Assembly (NCBI GenBank): GCA_050951585.1
Contig: JBMNJI010000003.1
Span: 1 to 64,000, forward strand
Origin: UBA3937 sp050951585
GTDB taxonomy: Bacteria; Bacillota; Peptococcia; DRI-13; DTU073
Direction of reading: 5' to 3'
Length of the DNA: 64,000 nt
Position 1 is the stretch's first letter, and the number at the start of each line of letters is the position of its first letter. The notes below the pieces were generated by a model, which was not told where the DNA came from, did no database searches, and was given only the letters and a program-made list of their open reading frames with translations. Positions 8,636 to 15,626 of the stretch are shown in pieces. Position numbers and translations under genes: made by a program.

Positions 8636-9550
8636 ATGGATGTGCAGGAGCATAAGGAAGTAGCCCAGCCTTTTGAGGTCGGGGATATTGTCGGGCGGCT
8701 CTCCCATGATAGTGATATTTTGTTTAAAATAACAGAGATTCTTGATGATGGGCAGGAAAAAAGAGCCCTATTAAGAGGGCTTGATGTAAGGCTAATTGCC
8801 GATGCACCTTTTCAGGACCTGGAGAAGAAATCCGCCGCAGAAGTCAGAAAATACCGGCAGGAATATATCAAAAAAAACAGTGACAGTTTGCGCAGAATCT
8901 TTGAACGGCGGGTGGAGGACCAATCACGGCATTTTTTTCGGGAGATGAACGTGACCGGAAATATGTTACGGGGTGACAATTCGGCCTATTTTGAATTGCC
9001 GGGGACGGTCCTACATTTAGACGGGGATAAGGAATATCTTGATTTATGTAAAACAACCTATCTGCAGCTGAATATCAAAGTAAACGGCTTCGAAGTAGCG
9101 GAGGAAAAGCAGCCGGAGGTTGTGATCGGCTATTTGCAGGAATATCGTCCGGATATTCTTGTTCTGACGGGACATGACGGTTTACAAAAGGGCACGAAGG
9201 ATTTTAAAGATATCAGTAATTACCGAAATTCGCGTTATTTTATTGAGGCGGTGCGGAAAGCCAGGTCATTTGATGGGGATCGTGATAATCTGATTATCTT
9301 TGCGGGAGCCTGCCAGTCTCATTATGAGGCGTTAATTGCGGCGGGGGCTAATTTTGCCAGTTCGCCGCAGCGGGTCTTTATTCATGCCTTTGATCCGGTA
9401 TTTATTGCGGAAAAACTGGCGTACAGTTCGATTTTAGAAACCTTAAATGTGGAGAGTATCATCAATAATACGATTACCGGTTTAGACGGGGTGGGAGGGG
9501 TAGAAACCCGAGGCTGTCTGCGTTTGGGTTATCCCAAATCACCTTATTAG
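8636..9550 (+). CDS. yabG: Sporulation-specific protease YabG
   Basis: Mother-cell protease that processes spore coat and coat-associated proteins during late sporulation; 304 residues, full length for the family. It begins with the expected small beta-barrel (VGDIVGRLSHDSDILFKI) and has the conserved segments DILVLTGHDG (about residues 179-188) and IIFAGACQSHYEAL (about 222-235), which contain the His and Cys likely to form the catalytic dyad. It lies next to veg, as in Bacillus. The start ATG follows GAGGGG. Confidence 0.94.
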   Translation: MDVQEHKEVAQPFEVGDIVGRLSHDSDILFKITEILDDGQEKRALLRGLDVRLIADAPFQDLEKKSAAEVRKYRQEYIKKNSDSLRRIFERRVEDQSRHFFREMNVTGNMLRGDNSAYFELPGTVLHLDGDKEYLDLCKTTYLQLNIKVNGFEVAEEKQPEVVIGYLQEYRPDILVLTGHDGLQKGTKDFKDISNYRNSRYFIEAVRKARSFDGDRDNLIIFAGACQSHYEALIAAGANFASSPQRVFIHAFDPVFIAEKLAYSSILETLNVESIINNTITGLDGVGGVETRGCLRLGYPKSPY

Positions 9551-9624
9551 GATGCTTAGCCTGGCAAAATATTTTGTCAAAATGAGGATGGCTTAGCCTG
9601 GTAAAAAAATTTTTTGCAAATTTT
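9549..9624 (+). repeat. 36-bp imperfect tandem duplication upstream of veg
   Basis: AGGATG-(G)CTTAGCCTGG begins at 9549 and again at 9585. Each copy continues into an A-run/T-run palindrome (for example TGGCAAAATATTTTGTCA). It lies between the yabG stop and the veg promoters and could be an operator or a terminator remnant. Confidence 0.6.
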
Positions 9625-9650
9625 TTCAGGAAAATAATTGAAACTAAGTA

Positions 9651-9679
9651 TTGACAGGCCATAGGAGGCTTAGTATAAT
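9651..9679 (+). promoter_or_regulatory. Sigma-A promoter P1 of veg
   Basis: Perfect consensus TTGACA (9651-9656), 17-nt spacer, TATAAT (9674-9679). Confidence 0.88.
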
Positions 9680-9690
9680 ATTATATCCAT

Positions 9691-9719
9691 TTGACAGAGA
9701 GGCAAAGTAATGTTATAAT
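9691..9719 (+). promoter_or_regulatory. Sigma-A promoter P2 of veg
   Basis: A second perfect consensus TTGACA (9691-9696), 17-nt spacer, TATAAT (9714-9719), 40 bp downstream of P1. The veg gene starts about 34 nt further on. Confidence 0.9.
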
Positions 9720-9752
9720 TACTTTATTGTTGACTAGGGAGAGGGTGGTGTT

Positions 9753-10031
9753 TTGTTAGCAAGGCAGGTTTTCGCTGACATTAAACGGGATTTGGAACCT
9801 TTTGTAGGCAATAAAATTAAGCTCAAAGCCAACAAGGGAAGGAAGAGGATTATCGAGAAAACGGGAGTATTAGAGAACACGTATCCGAACATCTTTGTTA
9901 TCCGGTTAGATGAAAAGCAGATTGAACGGCGTATTTCTTTTAGCTATGCCGATATTTTGACCGATACTGTTCAGTTAACTGTGTATAATGGGGATCAAGA
10001 CATCAACATACGCGCCCGAGCTGCTGAGTAA
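9753..10031 (+). CDS. veg: Veg protein
   Basis: Small cytoplasmic protein of 92 residues of the Veg family (DUF1021). Bacillus Veg is very strongly transcribed and influences biofilm formation and spore outgrowth; its biochemical action is not settled. The family signature is clear: DIKRDLEPFVGNKIKLKANKG near the start and TYPNIFVIRLDE and SYADILTDTVQL later. Translation probably begins at TTG 9753, after GGGAGAGGG. Expression from two tandem consensus promoters fits the known strength of veg. Two terminators follow. Confidence 0.94.
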   Translation: MLARQVFADIKRDLEPFVGNKIKLKANKGRKRIIEKTGVLENTYPNIFVIRLDEKQIERRISFSYADILTDTVQLTVYNGDQDINIRARAAE

Positions 10032-10047
10032 TTTCAGTAGCTTTTTT
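10019..10047 (+). terminator. First terminator after veg
   Basis: Stem AGCTGCTGA (10019-10027) with TCAGTAGCT (10034-10042), one G-U pair, then TTTTTT. It overlaps the last veg codons. Confidence 0.85.
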
Positions 10048-10080
10048 ATTTATTAATACCAATCAGCCAGAGATTTCCAC

Positions 10081-10114
10081 AGCCCTCTATTTTTGCTAAA
10101 TAGAGGGCTTTTTA
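10081..10114 (+). terminator. Second terminator after veg
   Basis: A perfect 12-bp stem (10081-10092 with 10098-10109), 5-nt loop, then a T-run. The back-to-back arrangement insulates the highly transcribed veg unit. Confidence 0.9.
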
Positions 10115-10246
10115 TTCTAAGAGAGAATAGAATATAGGAAAAGTGACAACAAGGGGTCATTTTGAAGTTTGCGGTCGAACGATCCGAAAAGATAAAATAA
10201 AAATATCCTGGTTTGCTTAAAATTGTAGAAAAGAGGGGGATATTTG

Positions 10247-11437
10247 ATGAGGAGTTCCGGAAATGTTTTTTGGCAAATGATCCGTCAGTTTTTCATAGTT
10301 CCGATAGTTGCAATTTCGTTGGCAAGCGTTTTTTTAATCCCCGCACAGGCCCAAGAGCAAATTATTACCCATACATATGTAAAAGCGGCAAGTGACGCGG
10401 ATGTGCTGAGCATCAGACCGATGGCTCAAAATGCGGACATATATGAATTGTTGTTGCATGACCAGGTAGTGTTGCGTTACCGCAGTATGCACCAAGGGCT
10501 AAGTGCCCGGGAAAGAGCAGAAATAATCTTGCAAAGAGCCGTAGAATTTGGACAGGCGATGCAAAATGGCCAGCTTGCGGTCACCACAATTAACGGCAGT
10601 AATGTCATCACGATTAACAGCCGGTTGTTTATTACGGTGACGGAGGCGGACTTCAAAGCGAACAATTCCACCGGCGAAGGGCTGGCCAACGTCTGGCTGC
10701 TAAATATTCAGGCGGCCAGAGAGAACAAGGTTCCGCTAGGGGCGCCCTCCGTGGATGATGACTCGTTGAACAATGACTCAGAGAACAATGACTCAGAGAA
10801 CAATGACTCAGAGAACAATGACTCAGAGAACAACCGCCGAAGTACGGGGCGTGCCAGGCGAACAGATAAAAATAAGGATGGACAAGCAGGACCCAAGGAG
10901 GACCCTGCCCCCGTCGAAGAGCCCGCTGAAGATGACGGGGATGATGATGCCACTGGTAACTCAGGGGGGTCAGGCACCCCGGCGGTAGAGGAGAATCAGG
11001 GAGCAGCGGAAGAGGAAACAGGGAAAACAGAGGAAGAACTTGCGGCAAACTGCAGTACCGAAGAAGCAGAGATGCTGCAGTTGATTAACCAGGAACGGGC
11101 TAAAGCAGGCGTGGCACCCTTGACGATGGATTCCCGGCTGGTCAAAGCGGCCAGGATGAAATCAGCGGATATGATCGCGAAAAACTATTTTGACCATACT
11201 TCGCCTACTTACGGGGATACTTTTGCGATGATGACGAACTTAGGTATCGCCTACGGGTATGCCGGAGAAAATCTGGCGGGGAATCCTACTTTGGAGGGTG
11301 CGCACGAATCGCTGATGGGCTCACCCGGGCACCGCAAGAATATCCTTAATCCGCATTATACTCACGCCGGGATTGGGATAATTGAAGGCGGTCCCTATGG
11401 CAAAATGTATACCCAGCTTTTCATCAGTAAGCCTTAA
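10247..11437 (+). CDS. Secreted CAP-domain (SCP/YkwD-like) protein
   Basis: Exported protein of 396 residues. A signal peptide ends near IPAQAQ (about residue 33). A globular domain to about 170 is followed by an acidic low-complexity linker (about 172-270: Asp/Ser/Glu/Asn repeats, then Pro/Glu/Asp-rich). A C-terminal CAP domain (about 275-396) starts MLQLINQERAKAGVAPL and has YFDHTSP and GHRKNIL, the usual cavity residues. YkwD/SafA-associated CAP proteins occur on spore and cell surfaces; the activity is unknown. ATG 10247 is 7 nt after GAGGGGG; a TTG directly before is the alternative. The linker DNA contains a 15-bp minisatellite. Confidence 0.88.
   Translation: MRSSGNVFWQMIRQFFIVPIVAISLASVFLIPAQAQEQIITHTYVKAASDADVLSIRPMAQNADIYELLLHDQVVLRYRSMHQGLSARERAEIILQRAVEFGQAMQNGQLAVTTINGSNVITINSRLFITVTEADFKANNSTGEGLANVWLLNIQAARENKVPLGAPSVDDDSLNNDSENNDSENNDSENNDSENNRRSTGRARRTDKNKDGQAGPKEDPAPVEEPAEDDGDDDATGNSGGSGTPAVEENQGAAEEETGKTEEELAANCSTEEAEMLQLINQERAKAGVAPLTMDSRLVKAARMKSADMIAKNYFDHTSPTYGDTFAMMTNLGIAYGYAGENLAGNPTLEGAHESLMGSPGHRKNILNPHYTHAGIGIIEGGPYGKMYTQLFISKP
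10769..10828 (+). repeat. In-frame 15-bp minisatellite, four perfect copies
   Basis: AACAATGACTCAGAG repeats at 10769, 10784, 10799 and 10814, encoding NNDSE units in the linker of the CAP protein. Perfect identity suggests recent expansion and likely copy-number variation. Confidence 0.95.
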
Positions 11438-11465
11438 TCAGGCTGCCTAATCATACCGGTCGTTT

Positions 11466-11520
11466 ACACCTGTCGATGCTATTTGCAGCAAGCTATAGCA
11501 TCGGCGGGTGTTTTCTTTTG
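11466..11520 (+). terminator. Strong terminator after the CAP gene
   Basis: A 17-bp stem (11466-11482 with 11495-11511, two G-U pairs) encloses a 12-nt loop and is followed by a T-rich tract. Confidence 0.88.
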
Positions 11521-11642
11521 TTTTTTCGGGTGGATTTGCGCTGAGCTGTTATTTGTCGGAATTGGGGTGTGAGATGTGGTATGGGGCTGGCACAAAAGGC
11601 GCCGCCCATACATACGATATGGTAGATAAGAAAAAATATATG

Positions 11643-11671
11643 AACAAATTTGGAATTGCCGCATATACTTA
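11643..11671 (+). promoter_or_regulatory. Possible sporulation (sigma-E/K-like) promoter
   Basis: AACA, a 15-nt spacer and CATATACTTA resemble a mother-cell promoter ahead of the DUF3794/LysM gene. The match is loose. Confidence 0.25.
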
Positions 11672-11708
11672 AGTGAATTGATATAAAAGGAAAGGAGGTT
11701 TTAAGGTT

Positions 11709-13277
11709 ATGGCTGATATTTCAGTTACCACCCGGACAATTAAAGTAGAAAATGTGGTCGGAGAAGCCATGAGGCAAGTCAATGTCGTAAGGGATATCAC
11801 CTTGCCGGAGGGGATTCTGGCGAAAAAAATTGAAAGTGTTGATACCAAGATCAGAGATGTGGAGCATAAAATTATCGATAATAAGATCATTGTGGAAGCG
11901 GTCTTGCATAAACAGATCTATTATGTTGAATGTGTTACCGGAGATGTGCAGGAGTTTACTGTTCCGGATGAAAGAATCACGGAATTTATACACATTGAAG
12001 GGGCTACACGTGATATGGAAGCCAAAGTAAAGGTGGATATAGAATTCTGCGATGTGGAAGCTGTCGATATGGCCGGGGATCAGGGTTGCCACCGCGTTTT
12101 CCAGCAGACATGTATCCTGAGAATAAAGGCGAAAGTAATTGAAACGGTTGAGATCGAGGTCATCACAGGGGTTTCCGGAGCAGGGCTCGTCCCCCGCTTT
12201 GAAACGATTACCATTGAAAACATTATTGGTTCGGGAATGGAACAGCATAACATTAGCGATAATTTCATTGAATTGCCCATCGAAACAAAAAAAATCAAAA
12301 ACATTGATGCCGAAATTCGGGATGTGGAGGAAAAAATCCTTCCGGGCAAGGTGGTCATCAAAGGCAAACTGCACAAACAGATTTATTATGTAATAGAGCC
12401 CAGTGGCGAAGTGAAGGAGACTTCCGCCGATGTTCCCTTTAGTGTTTTTGTGCCGGTGGAGGGAGCCAGAGATGGGGCTACGGTGAGTACCGATATTGAG
12501 ATTGAGTATGTGGATAGTGAATTGGTGACGCGCAACGGCAGAAAGTTTGTCCGGGAAACGGTGGTATTACAAGTTACAGCCAAAGTTACCGACCGGATTA
12601 CAATTACGATTGTTACTGCGGTGGAGGGCGCTGAAGTCGAGACCAGAACAATTAAAATTGAAAGTGCGATCGGCATAGGCAGACGGCAGGTCAATATTCA
12701 TGACGATAATATTATTACGCCCACACCCGCCCGGAAGATTGCCAGGGTGGATTCGGAACTGCGTGATCTGGAAGGCGAAGCAATCCGGAACAAGGTGATC
12801 GTGAGAGGGCTCCTCCATAAACAAATTTATTATGTTTCTGCTGTTGATGACCAGTTGCGTGAAGTGACGGTCGAGGAGCCGTTTACGGAATTCATTCACA
12901 TTGAAGGGGTACAGGAAGGCGATATCGTAGATGTTTCCGGCAGGATCGAATATGTGAATGTAGAGGCGAAAGAGGCTACACCGACAACAAGATTCCGGCA
13001 AACGGCTGTGCTCGAAATCCGGGCCAAGGTAACCGAAACCGAGGAAATAACGGTTGTCATCGCGGTAAGAGGAGCAGAAATACCGCCGGAGGAATGTCCC
13101 CCTGGGACTATTGCCCAAACGTATGTCATTCAAAAAGGTGATACCTTATCAAGTATTGCCAGACAGTTCGGCGTGACGGTGCAGGAGATTCTGGCGGTCA
13201 ATCCGCAGATCACTAATCCGAATATTATCTTTGTGGGCCGCACCATTAACATTCCTTGTCCTTCGGGGATGGGCTAG
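11709..13277 (+). CDS. SipL-like DUF3794 and LysM spore morphogenesis protein
   Basis: Protein of 522 residues with three DUF3794 repeats (about 10-145, 160-305 and 320-455), each carrying the motif V(L/R)G-LHKQIYYV and a following F-E-IHIEG or VPVEG strand, and a C-terminal LysM domain (about 470-520, TYVIQKGDTLSSIARQFGV). This is the arrangement of Clostridioides SipL, which binds SpoIVA and links spore coat assembly to the forespore surface. No signal peptide is present, as expected for a mother-cell protein. It stands alone, with a terminator-like palindrome downstream. Confidence 0.88.
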   Translation: MADISVTTRTIKVENVVGEAMRQVNVVRDITLPEGILAKKIESVDTKIRDVEHKIIDNKIIVEAVLHKQIYYVECVTGDVQEFTVPDERITEFIHIEGATRDMEAKVKVDIEFCDVEAVDMAGDQGCHRVFQQTCILRIKAKVIETVEIEVITGVSGAGLVPRFETITIENIIGSGMEQHNISDNFIELPIETKKIKNIDAEIRDVEEKILPGKVVIKGKLHKQIYYVIEPSGEVKETSADVPFSVFVPVEGARDGATVSTDIEIEYVDSELVTRNGRKFVRETVVLQVTAKVTDRITITIVTAVEGAEVETRTIKIESAIGIGRRQVNIHDDNIITPTPARKIARVDSELRDLEGEAIRNKVIVRGLLHKQIYYVSAVDDQLREVTVEEPFTEFIHIEGVQEGDIVDVSGRIEYVNVEAKEATPTTRFRQTAVLEIRAKVTETEEITVVIAVRGAEIPPEECPPGTIAQTYVIQKGDTLSSIARQFGVTVQEILAVNPQITNPNIIFVGRTINIPCPSGMG

Positions 13278-13308
13278 AATAAACCAGACAAAATGATAAA
13301 AGAGTATG

Positions 13309-13342
13309 CCAAAAGGGAACCTGTCCACAGGTTCCCTTTTGG
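13309..13342. terminator. Bidirectional terminator-like palindrome
   Basis: Two 16-nt arms (13309-13324 and 13327-13342) are perfect inverse complements, with A-run and T-run ends, so it could stop transcription in either direction. Confidence 0.7.
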
Positions 13343-13411
13343 GCTGAGTTGCCAGTATCATAATATGAAATACCAAATTATGAATTGCCCTAATGTTTAA
13401 AAAGACGTGTT

Positions 13412-13464
13412 TCCGGCAACACTCCTAAGTAATGGATCCAAAACAAATTAGCCGGAGGAGTGTT
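13412..13464 (+). promoter_or_regulatory. Possible RBS-sequestering structure before spoIIR
   Basis: AACACTCCT (13418-13426) is perfectly complementary to AGGAGTGTT (13456-13464), which covers the spoIIR ribosome-binding site. TCCGGC (13412-13417) can also pair with GCCGGA (13451-13456). The two helices interlock, giving either alternative folds or a pseudoknot. Confidence 0.4.
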
Positions 13465-13468
13465 GAAA

Positions 13469-14080
13469 GTGAAAAAGAATAACGTCAAGCAAACAAAAAA
13501 AACAAATCAGCTATTCTCGTTAGGGTTTATTCTGGTGTTGACCTTATTATGTACATTGTGGGTAGAGGTAAAAGCACCGCCTTTGATCAGATTGCATATT
13601 CTGGCGAACAGCGATACCAGAGAAGACCAGGATTTAAAATATCGTGTCCGTGATGAGATTATCAGGTCAATGCAAGAAGAGTTCCAGGGTTCGCAAGGCT
13701 TGGATGAATCCCGGGCCATCATCCTAAATCGGCTTGAACACCTGGAAAATGTAGCCGCCGCTTCTCTTGCCAGGGAAGGTTATGATTATCCTGTGCGGGC
13801 TGTTTATGGCCATTTTCATTTCCCGGTGAAAAGCTATGGCCTATTTACGCTCCCGGAGGGGACCTATGAAGCGGTCCGGATTATTATTGGGGAAGGCAAA
13901 GGTGCTAATTGGTGGTGCATCCTTTTTCCGCCCCTTTGTGTGGTTGACGGGGGACAAAACATCCGGTTGCAGGAGGAATTAGCCCAGCAAATCAACCGGA
14001 AGGAGTTAGAATATAAAACGGTGCGGATTAAACCCGCCTTGAAAATCGCCGAGCTCTGGCAAAAGGCCTTTGGCGAGTAA
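13469..14080 (+). CDS. spoIIR: Stage II sporulation protein R
   Basis: Forespore-made secreted signalling protein that activates the SpoIIGA protease and hence sigma-E in the mother cell. 203 residues; an N-terminal membrane/signal segment (about 10-30, FSLGFILVLTLLCTLWV) is followed by the family hallmark IRLHILANSDTREDQDLKYRVRD and the later GANWWCILFPPLCVVD. The GTG at 13469 is about 9 nt after GGAGGAG and is preferred; GTG 13460 and TTG 13463 lie closer to the RBS. Upstream RNA may fold over this site. Confidence 0.93.
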   Translation: MKKNNVKQTKKTNQLFSLGFILVLTLLCTLWVEVKAPPLIRLHILANSDTREDQDLKYRVRDEIIRSMQEEFQGSQGLDESRAIILNRLEHLENVAAASLAREGYDYPVRAVYGHFHFPVKSYGLFTLPEGTYEAVRIIIGEGKGANWWCILFPPLCVVDGGQNIRLQEELAQQINRKELEYKTVRIKPALKIAELWQKAFGE

Positions 14081-14089
14081 AATTTTCAT

Positions 14090-14212
14090 TTATTGCTTTT
14101 CCGGGAAAAGCATCACCAAAACCTTTGCCAATAAGATAAAGATCAGGATGACGCCAAACATGACAGGAAGCCCGATTGACATAACTTGCAGAGCTTGTTG
14201 AACTGCGCTCAT
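14090..14212 (-). CDS. 40-residue membrane protein, OadG-like (sodium pump gamma-like)
   Basis: A small gene found by reading the minus strand downstream of the decarboxylase beta gene. It encodes MSAVQQALQVMSIGLPVMF followed by GVILIFILLAKVLVMLF and PEKQ: a single transmembrane helix with short ends, as in minimal gamma (OadG/MmdD-type) subunits that assemble the sodium-pump decarboxylase. GAGGTG lies about 10 nt before the ATG. The gap to the beta stop is 73 nt. The assignment rests on size, topology and position, not on strong motif similarity. Confidence 0.72.
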   Translation of the reverse strand: MSAVQQALQVMSIGLPVMFGVILIFILLAKVLVMLFPEKQ

Positions 14213-14285
14213 CGCGGTATATTCACCTCACTTGGACTTACTCCGGCACTACTGCACAGACCGAATGGCTTATGCCGATAAGCCT

Positions 14286-15416
14286 TTAGACAATGCCCAG
14301 CATTGCGCCGATGATGGTTAAGACAATCCCTCCGGCAATAATGGAACCGATCTGACCGGCGACGTTCGCGCCAATCGAATGCATGATCAAGTAGTTTCCT
14401 TTATCCTCGGCTAAGGCCATCTTGGCAATTACTCTTGCCGACATGGGAAAGGCCGAGATACCCGCCGCCCCAATCATGGGGTTTATTTTATTTTTGAGGA
14501 ATAGATTCAGGAGTTTCGCAACCAGGACACCGCCCGCCGTGTCAAAAATAAAGGCGAAAAGACCCAGGGCAAGAATTAGAAGTGTTTTGATATTCAAAAA
14601 GGCTTCGGCGTCCATTGTTCCGCCGATGGTAATTCCTAAGAGGAGAGTGACCAGATTGGCCAATTCGTTTTGGGCGGCTTTGCTCAGCCTTTCCACCACG
14701 CCACATTCCCGCAAGAGGTTGCCAAACATCAGAAAGCCGATCAAAGCCACACTCATCGGGGCGATGACTCCGGCGATGATGGTAACGGAAATCGGGAAGA
14801 GGATCCGGACAGCCCGTGAAACAGGCGCCTCATTTGTATAGGGCATTCTGATGGTCCGTTCTTTTTTGCTGGTTAAGAGTTTGATGACCGGCGGTTGAAT
14901 AATCGGAACCAGGGCCATATAGGAGTACGCCGCCACAGAAAGGGGACCTAAGAGCTCCCGCGCAAATTTATTCGCCACATAAATCGTGGTTGGTCCGTCT
15001 GCCGCGCCGATAATACCGACAGCGGCTGCTTCGTTAAGGGGAAAGCCCAGCAGCGTCGCAATGAGGATGGTCATAAAGATACCAAATTGGGCTGCGGCTC
15101 CAAACACCATCATCAGTGGATTATTGAGCAGGGGGCGAAAATCGCACATCGCGCCGATGGCAATAAAAATTAAGACCGGAAAAAGCTCATTGAGAATGCC
15201 CGCTTTTAACAAAAGCGTCAGCGGGCCTGCTTCGCCAACGGCAGATGAAAAGGGGATATTCGCCAGGATGGCCCCAAAACCGATGGGGAGTAAAAGTAGC
15301 GGTTCATAGTCCTTTTTGATGGCCAGATAAATTAAGACCGCTCCGATTAGCCACATTGCCACATGTTTTAGCGAAAGGGCGGTCAAGCCGATAGTTAAAC
15401 TGCTGAGAATGTCCAT
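14286..15416 (-). CDS. oadB: Sodium ion-translocating decarboxylase beta subunit
   Basis: Polytopic membrane protein, 376 residues, of the OadB/MmdB/GcdB family, which couples biotin-carboxylate decarboxylation to sodium export. Family signatures include GIIGAADGPTTIYVANK (about residues 135-151, holding the intramembrane Asp) and GAAGISAFPMSARV near the C-terminus. Which substrate complex it serves (oxaloacetate, methylmalonyl-CoA or glutaconyl-CoA) cannot be told, because no alpha subunit or biotin carrier gene is adjacent. It is followed on the same strand by a 40-residue gamma-like gene. A good sigma-A promoter lies upstream. Confidence 0.92.
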   Translation of the reverse strand: MDILSSLTIGLTALSLKHVAMWLIGAVLIYLAIKKDYEPLLLLPIGFGAILANIPFSSAVGEAGPLTLLLKAGILNELFPVLIFIAIGAMCDFRPLLNNPLMMVFGAAAQFGIFMTILIATLLGFPLNEAAAVGIIGAADGPTTIYVANKFARELLGPLSVAAYSYMALVPIIQPPVIKLLTSKKERTIRMPYTNEAPVSRAVRILFPISVTIIAGVIAPMSVALIGFLMFGNLLRECGVVERLSKAAQNELANLVTLLLGITIGGTMDAEAFLNIKTLLILALGLFAFIFDTAGGVLVAKLLNLFLKNKINPMIGAAGISAFPMSARVIAKMALAEDKGNYLIMHSIGANVAGQIGSIIAGGIVLTIIGAMLGIV

Positions 15417-15458
15417 TATAAGCGACCTCTTTTTTAATTATTTTAAGTATTTCTTTTT

Positions 15459-15487
15459 ATCATAAAAAACAAGACGCTATTTGTCAA
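15459..15487 (-). promoter_or_regulatory. Sigma-A promoter of the decarboxylase pair
   Basis: On the minus strand TTGACA (15482-15487), 17-nt spacer, TATGAT (15459-15464). ACAAATA units recur at 15487, 15503 and 15516 next to the -35, a possible operator. Confidence 0.7.
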
Positions 15488-15626
15488 CAAATATTTTATA
15501 AGACAAATAATTTTGACAAATAAAATCCGGGTAAAAAAATTACTTCGCAAGTAACTACGCAGGCAGACCTTGTATTTATTGGAATTAAACATTAAAATGA
15601 AAAGAGGTGGAGGAGGGTGAAGTAAA

